From Gammaproteobacteria bacterium (lineage in GTDB: Bacteria; Pseudomonadota; Gammaproteobacteria; Steroidobacterales; Steroidobacteraceae), in the NCBI GenBank assembly GCA_025357835.1, contig JANYLM010000135.1, positions 1-64,000 on the forward strand: a stretch of 64,000 bases of DNA, read 5' to 3'. This document shows, one piece after another, positions 26,767-41,348 of this stretch. Under the pieces are notes generated by a model. It had not been told where the DNA came from, searched no databases, and was given only the letters and a program-made list of their open reading frames with translations. Position 1 is the first letter of the stretch. Every line of letters begins with the position of its first letter. The position numbers and the translations under genes are program-made.

Positions 26767-27522
26767 ATGAAATTCAGACTGAAGGCACTAGGGCTGCATC
26801 TGCTTGCCAGCACCTGTGCGCTATCGCTCATACTGGGCACGCTTTATTTTGGATGGTATCGGTGGCCGGGCTGGTACTTGGCGGATGTCGTTCATGTAGT
26901 CGTCGTGATGGCCGGAGTTGACGTCGTCGTGGGCCCGCTGCTCACCTTCGTGATTGCGCGCTCCACCAAACCGCGGCGCGAACTGGTGCGCGACATCTCG
27001 ATGATAGTTGCTGTCCAGCTTTTCGCACTGATCTATGGCACGACCTCGCTGTGGAGCGGCAGACCGCTTTATTACGCCTATTCCGAGACCGTATTACAGA
27101 TGGTGCAGGCATACGATATCGATGCCCCAGAGTCGGCTCTCGGCCGCCAACAGAACCCAGAATTCGCTCCCCATTGGTACAGCTTACCGCGTTGGATTTG
27201 GGCGCCGCTGCCGCAGGATACACAGGCACGCGAAAAGATCGTCGGGTCAGCGATCGCCGGGGGCGACGATGTGATCTCCATGCCGCGCTATTTCAAGTCC
27301 TGGGAACAGGGCCTGCCCACGCTTCGAACTCGGCTGAAGAAAGTAGGCGATGTTGGGTACTTCACGCCTACCGAAAAGGAGAAGCTCAAACAGCTCATGC
27401 GGACGGCGGGGGTCGCCACTGATCAGCTGAATTCGATACCGCTGATCGGACGGGGACCGCCCTCGCTTGCGGTATTCGATCCAGCCCATGTGACGCTTAC
27501 GGCAATACTCAAGGTGAGATAG
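26767..27522 (+). CDS. TfpX/TfpZ-family type IV pilin accessory protein
   Basis: 251 residues from ATG 26767, with AAGG immediately upstream. The N-terminal half has three helices (about 10-30, 40-60, 85-100) and the characteristic GTLYFGWYRWPGWYL and STKPRRELVRDISMIVAVQL. The C-terminal half is periplasmic, with PHWYSLPRWIWAPLP. TfpX and TfpZ are inner-membrane accessory proteins encoded next to pilin genes and specific for their pilin. Here no pilin gene is adjacent, so this copy is an orphan. A terminator follows at 27574. Confidence 0.85.
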   Translation: MKFRLKALGLHLLASTCALSLILGTLYFGWYRWPGWYLADVVHVVVVMAGVDVVVGPLLTFVIARSTKPRRELVRDISMIVAVQLFALIYGTTSLWSGRPLYYAYSETVLQMVQAYDIDAPESALGRQQNPEFAPHWYSLPRWIWAPLPQDTQAREKIVGSAIAGGDDVISMPRYFKSWEQGLPTLRTRLKKVGDVGYFTPTEKEKLKQLMRTAGVATDQLNSIPLIGRGPPSLAVFDPAHVTLTAILKVR

Positions 27523-27573
27523 CCGAAGTCAACCATGCTTCGGTAGCCCCGGATCGATAGGCAGGCGAAGGGG

Positions 27574-27592
27574 CGTCGAAATTCGACGTTTT
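27574..27592 (+). terminator. Rho-independent terminator after the TfpX/Z gene
   Basis: CGTCGAA/TTCGACG, a perfect 7-bp stem with a minimal loop, is directly followed by TTTT and then AGCCCTTTT. It ends the TfpX/Z transcript and insulates the hybrid kinase downstream. Confidence 0.7.
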
Positions 27593-27695
27593 AGCCCTTT
27601 TCTTCGAGAGGCGCATCGCGATTCCAGCCAATGATCATGGGCATGGATTGTGCAAACCGACTATTCTGGCGCCCTTCTGCCCCTATAAATTCCCT

Positions 27696-32855
<5,160 letters not shown>

Positions 32856-32957
32856 CTACCGGACTGGTATCCAAAATCGAACTCAAACTGGCACTTTCAT
32901 TAGAATCCGCCGCGGCCGAGATTGGCGCCAGAAAGTGTCTCGCGGTGTGTTGTCCGC

Positions 32958-33506
32958 CTATGCCGCGGCGCGTCCGGCGATGCTAGTCTCCACGAGGCGT
33001 ACGAGGTCGAGCACCATGACGAGTTCCTGTTTTACCGTAGCGACGGCGGAGAGAAAGTGCGTATCCACCGTGCCGCAGGTGTCGGGCGCCTGCCGCGCAT
33101 TGTCCGCGGCAATGCTGACAACATCCGATACTCCATCCACAAGGCAGCCAATCGTAGCCGCGGAACCATCGCTAATGTCCACTCGCACCACGATCACGAC
33201 CGAGGTCGCTGTTCTCGGGCACCTCTCCATGCCGAGCCGGGCGCGAAGGTCGAGCACCGGCACCACCGTGCCGCGCAAATTCATTACGCCGAGGATGTAG
33301 TGCGGCGAATGAGGAATTTTCGCCACTTCTTCCAAGCCGCGGATCTCGCGAACTGCGAGGATCGGAATGGCAAACACACCGCCGGCAAGATCGAAGGTCA
33401 GGTACTGGTCCGACGTCGAATCGGCGTCGGCAGGATTCACCACTGAAGGTGAGCCGTGCCCGAAACCGGTGTTCTGAAGGCCGGTCGTCCGATGCTTAGA
33501 ACTCAT
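32958..33506 (-). CDS. cheW: Chemotaxis coupling protein CheW
   Basis: 182 residues from ATG 33506, which lies just inside the 3' end of the chemoreceptor gene (11-base overlap). CheW domain about 35-175: [52 protein letters not shown] and DLVRLVE at the C-terminus. CheW links receptors to the CheA kinase. No cheA, cheY, cheR or cheB of normal form is adjacent, so partners must lie elsewhere. Confidence 0.92.
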   Translation of the reverse strand: MSSKHRTTGLQNTGFGHGSPSVVNPADADSTSDQYLTFDLAGGVFAIPILAVREIRGLEEVAKIPHSPHYILGVMNLRGTVVPVLDLRARLGMERCPRTATSVVIVVRVDISDGSAATIGCLVDGVSDVVSIAADNARQAPDTCGTVDTHFLSAVATVKQELVMVLDLVRLVETSIAGRAAA

Positions 33507-35760
33507 TCCACGACGCCTCCGCTCCCGACGCGGCCTTGCGGACCCGGGCCGCCGCCGGGGCGGCTGGCCGAACGGTTGCCTTGCCACCCGCACTCCACGG
33601 CCGGCTGCCGGCGCCTCGTTCCTTAGCGTGGGACGGCGGTGCCTTGACCGTCGCCGGGCGCGCGTCGGGCCGCGGCGCGGCTGCCGCAGGCGCGTCGCTG
33701 ACGCGATAGCGCGCCAGCATTTGCGACAGCTGCAGCGCCTGTTCGGACAAAGCCTGGGTGGCAGCAGCCGCCTCTTCGACCAGCGCCGCGTTTTGCTGCG
33801 TCACTTCGTCCATGGACATCACTGCCTTGTTGACCTGATCGAGGCCTGCCGCCTGCTCCTGGGTCGACGCCGCAATTTCAGTCATAACATCCGTGACCTT
33901 CTTGACGCCGAGAACGATGTCGCGCAAAGCCTCCCCGGATTCATCGACGAGTTTCGTGCCTTCCGCAACCTTTCCGACCGAGTCCTGAATCAGCCCCTTG
34001 ATCTCCTTGGCAGCCTCGGCGCTGCGCGAAGCAAGGTTGCGGACCTCAGAGGCCACCACTGCGAAACCGCGGCCCTGATCGCCTGCTCTGGCGGCTTCGA
34101 CAGCGGCATTCAACGCGAGAAGATTGGTCTGAAATGCGATTTCGTCGATGACACCAATGATGTCGGCAATTCTCTTCGAAGAGGCGTTGATCTCGCTCAT
34201 CGCGGTCACGGCCGCGCTCACGACGGCGCCGCCTTTCTCGGCCTGCACTCGTGCCGCCAAAGCGAGCTGGTTGGCTTGTGCAGCGTTGTCTGCGGTGCTC
34301 TTCACGGTTGCGGTCATTTCTTCCATGGATGAGGCCGTCTCTTCCAGACTCGCGGCCTGCTCCTCGGTCCGCTGACTGAGGTGGGTGTTGCCTCGCGAGA
34401 TCTCTTCAGAGCCGACACGGACTTCACCGGCTGTCCGAGAGACCGTGCGCACCAAGTCGGCAAAATTGTCGACCATCTGGTTCATGCCTTCGGCGAGGGA
34501 CTTGAAGAACCCTTCCTTGCCCTCGACGCGGATCCTGGCCATCAAGTCGCCATCGAGCGCATTGCTCACCACCGCTTGCACTTCCTGCTCGGTCGCAACC
34601 TCCTGGGTCCGGTCGATCCACTGTACAACCGCACCGACCCGCTTGCCGTCGCCGCCCGTCACCGGCGTTACGACGATGCGAAGCGATGCGCTGCCGAAAG
34701 CAACGTCGGTGGTGTGTACGCCGGTCAAGCCGGCCAACAGGTTGCGCTGCTGCGAGGCAGGCCGCTGGAGGCTGTCGAAATGCGAACCCAGCACGCGATC
34801 CGGGTCGAATTGCGGCAGCTCCTTGCGTATCTCGGCAGCGTGCATACGGAATGTCGCCGCGATGGCTTCATTCATGTACACGATGTTGCCGCCCGGGTCC
34901 GCCACCATCATATTGCTCGCGGCCTTGTCAAGCGCCGTGCGGATGCGGGCGTTCTCGAGTGCGGCGATTTGGTCCTTAGCGATGCGTTCCTTCAGGTCAT
35001 GCTGCATCGTACTAACAGTGGCGAAAAGGCTGCTGGTGTCGCCGGGCCGCAGCGTGATGGAACTCGAGAAGTCGCCGAGGGCGACCTTGCCGGCGACGGC
35101 GGCAACATCGGCGGGCTCGCCACCGAGCTGGCGGGTGAGCTGGCGCACCAAGAAGAAGCCGAACGTGCCGACGAGGATGGCCGTGAGAAGCGCTAGCGCG
35201 ATGCCGATTCTCTGCGCCGATGTTTCGGTCAGGGCGGCGCGATCGCTTGCCTGCTTGGCGATGGCAATGTTGTAGTCGCGGTGCGCGCTCACCGCTTGCG
35301 GAATCCCGAGTATTCGTGGCTGCGCGGCGAGCATGACCGACGCCGCCTCTGCCTTGTTGCCGGCGGTCGAAAGCGCCAGAGCTTTCGCGCGCACCGTATC
35401 TGTATCAGTGATGGCCGCGCGATCGGTCGCAAGCAGCCCGCGGTCCTTGTCGTCCGCAATCAGAGGCTCATAGGCTTTGAGTGACTCATCAACCTTCTGG
35501 CGGCTTGCTATGATCGACCGGTCGAGCTCTTTAAGAGCGGCGGGGTCTTTTTCCGAGACATGCCGCCAGACCGCGATTTGCAAGGCGTCGACATTCGTCT
35601 CGATCCCGTCCAGTACAAGCAGACTGGGCACCACGTTTTCGTTGGCAAAGTTTGCCGACTCGTACACCGAATGGACGTCTCGCAGCAGCACAGCTGCGAT
35701 CAGAATGATTCCGGCCAATGCGACCCCTGCGAGGGAGGCGATCTTCTTTCCGACGGTCAT
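33496..35760 (-). CDS. Methyl-accepting chemotaxis protein with PAS domain and C-terminal tether
   Basis: 754 residues. TM1 (about 8-26), a four-helix-bundle periplasmic domain (about 30-185), TM2 (about 188-208), HAMP (about 210-262), a cytoplasmic PAS domain (about 272-390), a second HAMP-like segment, and a long signalling coiled coil (about 450-680). The hairpin tip contains [20 protein letters not shown] (about 537). A Pro/Ala-rich linker ends in SWNEF, resembling the NWETF pentapeptide that tethers CheR/CheB to receptors. Co-transcribed with cheW. Ligand unknown. Confidence 0.93.
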   Translation of the reverse strand: MTVGKKIASLAGVALAGIILIAAVLLRDVHSVYESANFANENVVPSLLVLDGIETNVDALQIAVWRHVSEKDPAALKELDRSIIASRQKVDESLKAYEPLIADDKDRGLLATDRAAITDTDTVRAKALALSTAGNKAEAASVMLAAQPRILGIPQAVSAHRDYNIAIAKQASDRAALTETSAQRIGIALALLTAILVGTFGFFLVRQLTRQLGGEPADVAAVAGKVALGDFSSSITLRPGDTSSLFATVSTMQHDLKERIAKDQIAALENARIRTALDKAASNMMVADPGGNIVYMNEAIAATFRMHAAEIRKELPQFDPDRVLGSHFDSLQRPASQQRNLLAGLTGVHTTDVAFGSASLRIVVTPVTGGDGKRVGAVVQWIDRTQEVATEQEVQAVVSNALDGDLMARIRVEGKEGFFKSLAEGMNQMVDNFADLVRTVSRTAGEVRVGSEEISRGNTHLSQRTEEQAASLEETASSMEEMTATVKSTADNAAQANQLALAARVQAEKGGAVVSAAVTAMSEINASSKRIADIIGVIDEIAFQTNLLALNAAVEAARAGDQGRGFAVVASEVRNLASRSAEAAKEIKGLIQDSVGKVAEGTKLVDESGEALRDIVLGVKKVTDVMTEIAASTQEQAAGLDQVNKAVMSMDEVTQQNAALVEEAAAATQALSEQALQLSQMLARYRVSDAPAAAAPRPDARPATVKAPPSHAKERGAGSRPWSAGGKATVRPAAPAAARVRKAASGAEASWNEF

Positions 35761-36024
35761 AGCTCTATTCCTCTGCAGCGGGTCGTGGTTATCGAGGCAC
35801 CGACAACAGGCCCCGCGCTGGGTGATTGCGAGCCTTCTGCCGTCTCCTCCCTGTTTCGGCGTGATCCCTGGTCGCTGCAGGCGGGCGGCGGGAATTGGCA
35901 GGTCACGACCGGCGATTAAGGGATTTGATTAAGCGTATGACATCCTCCGCCCGCGTCGCCTGAAGAATGGCGCCCGGCCGCCGATATCAGGCTAGAGTAA
36001 TCAGTTTCAGGAGCTTCTGCCGCG

Positions 36025-37629
36025 ATGCCCACACCCACCCCTGGCGAGCTTTCTGCTGCAGCGGCGCACAACTCGCCGTCCAGCGACTCGCCCTGCGCGC
36101 TCGTGCCGTCGCGACTCGTCATGGATGCAGCTTCAGACGCCATGTGGATCATCAGGGCGGAGGCCAACGGCGTCATGCGAACCATCGCGGTCAATCCGGC
36201 CTGGGAAGCGCTGACGGGCGTGCCGGCGAGTCGGGCCATTGGGCTGCCGGACGGGGTGGGTGTGTCCTGGCCCGATGCTATGCCCATGCCCGACCGCTAC
36301 CGAGCGGTCGCCGCGCAAGGGCACCCGATGCGCTTCGCTGAATTGGTTGATCTTGGCGGGCAGAAGATCCTGGAGACCAGCCTAACGCCCGTGCTCGACG
36401 CTTCCGGAGTGTGTCAGTACATCCTTGGGGTTGCGCGGGACGTGACGGCGCGCGGGCCGCACCAAGAGCAGAAAATGCATACTCTGGGCATGCTGGCAGG
36501 AGGAATTGCCGTCGAAATCGGCAACATGCTAATCGCGATTCAAGGCCACCTCGACATGGCGCGTCGGGACGGACGAAGAAATCCACGGGTCCTGAAAAGC
36601 TTGGCGGTTTGCAGCCGCGCCTGTCGCAGCGCGAGCGATTTCACAGGCCGAATTCTCGCGTTCAACCGCACTCAACCAGTCAACCGGCAAGTCATGGCTC
36701 TAGCCCCGGTGGTGGAAGCTGCGGCGGCATTGTTGCGCGCGGCGGTGCAGCCGGGCCACGACGTGGAATATCGAGCTGGCGCTGCCGTGCCGCACGCGCT
36801 CATCGATGAATGCCAAATTCAGCACGCTGTGATCAACTTGGGACTCCATGCGGGACAATGGATAGCGGATCGAGCCGGCACCATTCGAATCCACTTGGAT
36901 GCCGTCCATGCGACCGGAACGGCTGAAGGCGACGGTGCTGGCCTGAGACCAGGTCCGTACGCCCGCATCTCGGTCACGATCGGCGAGGGCACCGATCCGA
37001 CCATCACGATGGCAGCGGCCGCGGCGCCGCGCGCGGATGACCCGGTGGGTCAGCAGTCCGATGCAGGACTGCTCGCGGTCCGCGAAATCGTGCAGGCGCA
37101 TGAGGGCGCCCTCGTCTATCAACGCCTCGGGAGCACGGGTGGGGACATCGAAGTCTACTTTCCGGCCGCGGTGCCGCACAAAATCGCTGCTGCGGTGGGC
37201 GCCCCAAAAAACCGTAACAAGACGGAGCGGCGCGTGCAACCCCGCGGCTGCGGTCAACGCATTCTGCTGGTCGATGATCAGCAGTGGCTGCTGGCGCTGC
37301 TGGAGCGGCTCCTGACTGAACGTGGCTACCAGGTGCGAAGCTGCACGGATCCGGCGGCTGCGCTCGACGTGCTGAACGCGCAACCGGACATGTTTGATCT
37401 CGTCGTCACCGATTACAAAATGCCCGGCCGGACGGGACTCGACATCATTCGCGCCGTGCGAGCCATCCGCCCGGACCTGCCATTGGTGCTGGTCTCCGGC
37501 TACGTGTCCGACCAATTGCGTGAGCAGGCAGAGCGCGCAGGCGCCGCTGCGGTCATTCCGAAGCAGTATCTGGCGACGGAGCTTTTGCCGGCATTGAACG
37601 TTTTATTCTCGAACAAAGAACGGCCATGA
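36025..37629 (+). CDS. PAS-(pseudo)histidine kinase-receiver protein
   Basis: 534 residues. A PAS domain (about 30-145) is followed by a region aligned with soluble histidine kinases of the AGGIAHDFNN type. Here the segment reads AGGIAVEIGN (about 158-167), so the phospho-acceptor His and the following Asp are gone. The ATPase region is also eroded: IQHAVINLGLHAGQW replaces the usual N box, and no GxGxGL box is visible. The C-terminal receiver (about 410-530) is intact: ILLVDDQQW, phospho-Asp in VVTDYKMPG, and a Lys in VIPKQYL. It probably works as a PAS-regulated receiver or scaffold. It is divergent from the chemoreceptor across 264 bases. Confidence 0.8.
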   Translation: MPTPTPGELSAAAAHNSPSSDSPCALVPSRLVMDAASDAMWIIRAEANGVMRTIAVNPAWEALTGVPASRAIGLPDGVGVSWPDAMPMPDRYRAVAAQGHPMRFAELVDLGGQKILETSLTPVLDASGVCQYILGVARDVTARGPHQEQKMHTLGMLAGGIAVEIGNMLIAIQGHLDMARRDGRRNPRVLKSLAVCSRACRSASDFTGRILAFNRTQPVNRQVMALAPVVEAAAALLRAAVQPGHDVEYRAGAAVPHALIDECQIQHAVINLGLHAGQWIADRAGTIRIHLDAVHATGTAEGDGAGLRPGPYARISVTIGEGTDPTITMAAAAAPRADDPVGQQSDAGLLAVREIVQAHEGALVYQRLGSTGGDIEVYFPAAVPHKIAAAVGAPKNRNKTERRVQPRGCGQRILLVDDQQWLLALLERLLTERGYQVRSCTDPAAALDVLNAQPDMFDLVVTDYKMPGRTGLDIIRAVRAIRPDLPLVLVSGYVSDQLREQAERAGAAAVIPKQYLATELLPALNVLFSNKERP

Positions 37630-37655
37630 CCTCTGCCGGCACCGCGTCCGCCCGG

Positions 37656-39842
37656 CTACGCGGCCCGATCCTTTGCATTGGCATGCTGGGGGCATTCGCA
37701 ACGCACCACCGTCCCACTACCGACGCGGGGGCCTATCATCAGCCGGGCCCCAATCGTGGCCGCGCGGTAACGGAGCGTTCGAAGTCCAAGGCCTGCACTT
37801 CGGTCAAGGTCCGAGGGTAGTCCTCGGCCGTCGTCGGCAACAGTGAGGTGGATGGTATCGGGCGCAATCTGCGCATGTATGGTGATGGTCGATGCCTCGG
37901 CATGCTTGATCGCGTTGCCCACCGCTTCCTGAGCGATTCGGAAAAGATGGTCGCTCACTGGGGCGGCGACGGCGAGCGGTGCGGCGTTGTCCGCGAGCGT
38001 GAACGAAACCTCTGTCTGACCCTGGGCCACGTAGTCTGCGGCGAGTGCCCGCAGACCCCGGACCAGGTCGCCTCCGGATGCGCTCAGGGGCGAGAGCCCG
38101 CGGGCGATCACACGACAGGTATCGACCGCCCCTTTGCCGATGTCGATTAGGCATTCGAAATCCTCTAGGGGCGGCGTCTCGTTCTTCCTGGACTTCGCCA
38201 GCAGGATGCTCGCATACAGCATGAGGGCCGTCAGCTGCTGGCCCAGGCCATCATGCATCTCCTGCCCAAGTTGACGCAGCGTATCGTCCTTGGCATTCAA
38301 TAAGGCGCGTTCGAGGCGTTTGAGCTCGGTCAGGTCAGCCTCGATCGAGATATAGCCCTTCAGGGAGCCGGCGCGGTCGAGGACAGGTTGCGCCCGCACG
38401 AGGGCCGTGAACTCTTGACCATCGGCCCTACAGCTTGCCAGTTCCTCGCCCCATCCACGCCCTTCGGCACGGGCTGCTCGAATTCTCACGCATGCGCCCG
38501 GCTCCGTCACCTCACGCCCTAGCAGCTCCTCGGCCGTCTTGCCGCGAGCGGCCCCCAGTCCCAGCTGCGTCAGTCGCGTGAAGCCCGCGTTCACCCATTC
38601 GATACGGCCGTCCGGCGCACAGATGGTGACGGCGCTGTCCGTGAAATCCGCCACGGCAGCGAGGACGCGATCCTGCTCAATGCGCTGTTTCAGCACCGCT
38701 TGCATCCGACCGAGAGCCTCGACCACATCTCCTATCTCGTCCCGGCTCTCGGCCACCAGGCGCGTGTCGAAGTCGCCGGCCTCCATGCGCAAGAACGCCT
38801 GGCGCGCCGACGAGAGTTGCCGGACGATCTGGCCCCGCAATCGCCAGCCTACGACGATCGCGAGTACGGCGAGCGCCAGGGGAGCTGTAAGTGTCACAAG
38901 AGTCGCGCGACTCGCGGCATCGATCCGGTCCTTGATGACGGTGGACGCCGCCTGCCGCGCGGAATCGAAGAGTTCCAGAGTGGCGGTGCGCGCTGCGTCG
39001 CCCATCTGAATGACGTCGCTAACGGGTAGGGGTACGCTGGAGTTACGAATCGCCGCGTCGGACAAGTGCCGGAACCCGCTCCACTGCGCTTGGTAGCGAA
39101 GATACGCGGGTTCGATCACGGCGCTCCGCGGGTCGTGCAAGGAGAGTGTCCTCGCGACATCCGTTTCAACGAAGTCCATCAGCCGCCGCACCCGAACATC
39201 GTCCGCTATCAGCTGGTCGCGTGCGGGAGCGAGTGTCCGCGCGGAGGCGGTCAACAGTCGGCTCTGCAGCCGTCCGGAGAGGTCGGTGATGACCAGGAGG
39301 TGCAGGCCCAAGGCGTCGAGCAGATAGTAAGACTCGGCTTTGGAATCGAGCGGGAAATTGGCGGCGGTACCTATGCGCTCGTGCAGGTCGAGCAGAAGAT
39401 CGGCTACCGCATCGTGCTCGTTGAGACTCTCCACCGAGCCCAGCTTTCTCCAGCTGACCTTGAGTTGCTGCCAGCGCGAGATAATGCGCACGACCGAATC
39501 GCCGGTGGCGAGTTCGCGCCCCAGAGCCCGATCAGTCTCGCTGAAGTGCGCCAGCGCGACGTCGATCTGGTGCTCCAAATCTGCCGCCGAGTCCGTCCCT
39601 GCCACAGTCTCGCTCAGGATCTGCGTCGCCAAGGCGCGGTGCGCGGCCAATGGATCGAGGATGGCCCGAATGTCGCCGGCGTACGTCAGACCATCGCGCG
39701 TCGCAACGGCGAAACCGTTCGTTGTGCGCCATTCACCGACCAGTATCCATGTCACCAGCACAAGCGGTGCGAGCAGGAGCAGCCCGCTGATTGCGATTCG
39801 TGCTCCGAGACGCTCAGGCAAGGCCAGGAAGGGAAGATTCAT
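37656..39842 (-). CDS. NarX-like sensor histidine kinase with HAMP and PAS
   Basis: 728 residues. TM1 (about 15-37), a large periplasmic helical domain (about 38-320), TM2 (about 322-342), HAMP (about 343-395), PAS (about 405-515), HisKA_3 with His in LGQEMHDGLGQQL (about 527) and HATPase_c with FRIAQEAVGNAIKHA and DDGRGLP, ending GLRTLRYRAATIGA. All catalytic features are present. It is convergent with the pseudo-kinase gene (26-base gap). Its cognate NarL-type regulator is not in the window. The signal is unknown. Confidence 0.92.
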   Translation of the reverse strand: MNLPFLALPERLGARIAISGLLLLAPLVLVTWILVGEWRTTNGFAVATRDGLTYAGDIRAILDPLAAHRALATQILSETVAGTDSAADLEHQIDVALAHFSETDRALGRELATGDSVVRIISRWQQLKVSWRKLGSVESLNEHDAVADLLLDLHERIGTAANFPLDSKAESYYLLDALGLHLLVITDLSGRLQSRLLTASARTLAPARDQLIADDVRVRRLMDFVETDVARTLSLHDPRSAVIEPAYLRYQAQWSGFRHLSDAAIRNSSVPLPVSDVIQMGDAARTATLELFDSARQAASTVIKDRIDAASRATLVTLTAPLALAVLAIVVGWRLRGQIVRQLSSARQAFLRMEAGDFDTRLVAESRDEIGDVVEALGRMQAVLKQRIEQDRVLAAVADFTDSAVTICAPDGRIEWVNAGFTRLTQLGLGAARGKTAEELLGREVTEPGACVRIRAARAEGRGWGEELASCRADGQEFTALVRAQPVLDRAGSLKGYISIEADLTELKRLERALLNAKDDTLRQLGQEMHDGLGQQLTALMLYASILLAKSRKNETPPLEDFECLIDIGKGAVDTCRVIARGLSPLSASGGDLVRGLRALAADYVAQGQTEVSFTLADNAAPLAVAAPVSDHLFRIAQEAVGNAIKHAEASTITIHAQIAPDTIHLTVADDGRGLPSDLDRSAGLGLRTLRYRAATIGARLMIGPRVGSGTVVRCECPQHANAKDRAA

Positions 39843-40018
39843 ACCAGTTCCCCATCAGTCGTTACATAGGTTTGAATCGATTTTGCGACATCCGGGGCTG
39901 TGAACCTGCCCGCGCCTGCCTAAGTGCCGGTATCTTGGCACGACAACCATCCGCACAATACCTGCGGATGCCGCCGGCCGCCGATGGAGCGTTGCCGCTT
40001 TGCAGCAGAATACTGCCG

Positions 40019-40047
40019 TTGCAAGGACGCCGGCTATTCTATATATT
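40019..40047 (+). promoter_or_regulatory. Sigma-70 promoter of arsR-phzF giving a leaderless message
   Basis: TTGCAA (40019-40024) and TATATT (40042-40047) are separated by exactly 17 bases, a near-consensus sigma-70 promoter. The expected start of transcription, 6-9 bases after the -10 box, falls at about 40053-40056. The arsR start codon is 40056, and no ribosome-binding site precedes it. Confidence 0.7.
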
Positions 40048-40064
40048 TCGCATTTATGCGAAAT
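40045..40064. promoter_or_regulatory. Probable ArsR-family operator covering the -10 box edge and start codon
   Basis: ATTTCGCAT-TT-ATGCGAAAT is a perfect 9-bp inverted repeat with a 2-base spacer. It begins inside the -10 box and its right arm contains the arsR ATG itself. Such a site suits a dimeric winged-helix repressor acting on its own gene. Confidence 0.65.
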
Positions 40065-40400
40065 AGCGAAATTACAAAACCAAGCAGCGAACATCTTAGA
40101 CCCATTCGTGCAGTGTCGAGTCCGGTCCGCCTTGCCATTTTGCAGTACCTTAAGGATCCGACGGGAAACTTCCCCGCTCAAGCCGACGGAGATCTCGTCC
40201 GTGACGGTGTATGTGCAGACTTTATCCGAGAGAAACTCGGTGTTGCCGCGGCGACGGCCTCGCGACACCTCACGCTCCTCACTGACGTGGGTCTGCTGAT
40301 CGCCACGCGCAAAAAGGGATGGACGTTCTATCGGCGCGATGAGAAAGCCATTCGACAATTTGTGAAGAGCTTGCATTCAGTTCTCCAGGGGCCCAGGTGA
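40056..40400 (+). CDS. ArsR-family winged-helix regulator
   Basis: 114 residues from ATG 40056. Winged helix about 15-100: AVSSPVRLAILQYL, FIREKLGVAAATASRHLTLL (recognition helix) and GLLIATRKKGWTFYRRDE (wing). No Cys metal site of the CxCxxC type is seen, so the effector is probably not arsenite. The stop codon overlaps the GTG start of the PhzF-like gene (GTGA). With the operator in its own promoter this is likely an autoregulated repressor of the two-gene operon. A start further upstream would place the promoter inside the gene and is less likely. Confidence 0.88.
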   Translation: MRNSEITKPSSEHLRPIRAVSSPVRLAILQYLKDPTGNFPAQADGDLVRDGVCADFIREKLGVAAATASRHLTLLTDVGLLIATRKKGWTFYRRDEKAIRQFVKSLHSVLQGPR

Positions 40401-41260
40401 AGCTGCACTATAGCCATGTCGATGTGTTCAGCGCTCAACCCTACAGCGGCAACAGTGTGCCGGTTTTTATGGACTCCCGAGGCCTTTCAACCGATCAAAT
40501 GTTGCACATTACGAAGGAGTTGCGGCATTTCGAGGCAATTTTCCTTGAGCCGACCGATGATCCGAGCGCCGTTCGTGCACGCGTGTTCGATCTCTTCGAC
40601 GAGCTACCGTTTGCCGGCCACCCCATCATTGGAGCCGGCGCGGTTTTGCACCACACTGCATCGCAGGCCGAGAACGCTACTTGGCGATTCGCCCTGGCGA
40701 ACAAGACGGTAACGATATCGACCGTGCGCACGGCGGACGGGTATTTCGGATTGCTCGATCAAGGCATGCCAGAGTTTCTTGGCACGGTAAATCGCGCAGA
40801 GTGGATTGCATCCGCCTTTGGCCTTCGATCGAGCGACTTATGTTTGGACCTTCCTCTCGAGGTCGTGAGCACCGGACTCCGCTACCTGATCGTGCCGGTC
40901 CTCCCCGGGGCGCTGAGAAAGGCGCGTATTCGCGAGGATGTGAGCGAGAAGCTGCGTTCCGTGGGTGCCCAATTCGCGGTGCTGCTCGATGAATCCGTCC
41001 GTGAAGTGCGGCATTGGAACAACGACGGCATTATTGAGGACATCGCAACGGGAAGCGCTGCCGGCACCGTAGGAGCGTACAGGCTTCGGCACGGTCTCGC
41101 CCGCGGAGGGCAGACATTCATCCTGAACCAGGGACAATTTACCGGCCGGCCAAGCACTCTGCGCGTGCTGCCCGAAGGCACGCCTGAGCGCGTCCATAAC
41201 GTTAAGGTCGGTGGCGACGTCGCATTCGTGGGCCATGGCACGTTAGAGGTTCAGCCATGA
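40397..41260 (+). CDS. PhzF-family isomerase/epimerase-like protein
   Basis: 287 residues from GTG 40397. The PhzF fold (two diaminopimelate-epimerase-like halves) shows HVDVFSAQPYSGNSVPVF at the start, a catalytic Glu in LRHFEAIFLEP, FDLFDELPFAGHPIIGAGAV and DIATGSAAGTVGAYRL. PhzF isomerises a phenazine precursor, but most relatives have other, unknown substrates and no phenazine genes are present here. Co-regulated with the overlapping arsR gene. Confidence 0.9.
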   Translation: MKLHYSHVDVFSAQPYSGNSVPVFMDSRGLSTDQMLHITKELRHFEAIFLEPTDDPSAVRARVFDLFDELPFAGHPIIGAGAVLHHTASQAENATWRFALANKTVTISTVRTADGYFGLLDQGMPEFLGTVNRAEWIASAFGLRSSDLCLDLPLEVVSTGLRYLIVPVLPGALRKARIREDVSEKLRSVGAQFAVLLDESVREVRHWNNDGIIEDIATGSAAGTVGAYRLRHGLARGGQTFILNQGQFTGRPSTLRVLPEGTPERVHNVKVGGDVAFVGHGTLEVQP

Positions 41261-41348
41261 TCGCTCGGACCTGCAGCGGCACACGGGTGGTGCGACAGTG
41301 ATCAGCCGGAGGGACTCAATGTGAACGAGGCCAGTCCCTGCTTGCGCG

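Noticed and set aside
39924-40055. Longer arsR start with Cys-rich N-terminus
   Set aside because: It would place the strong promoter and operator inside the gene and the extra residues do not resemble ArsR proteins.
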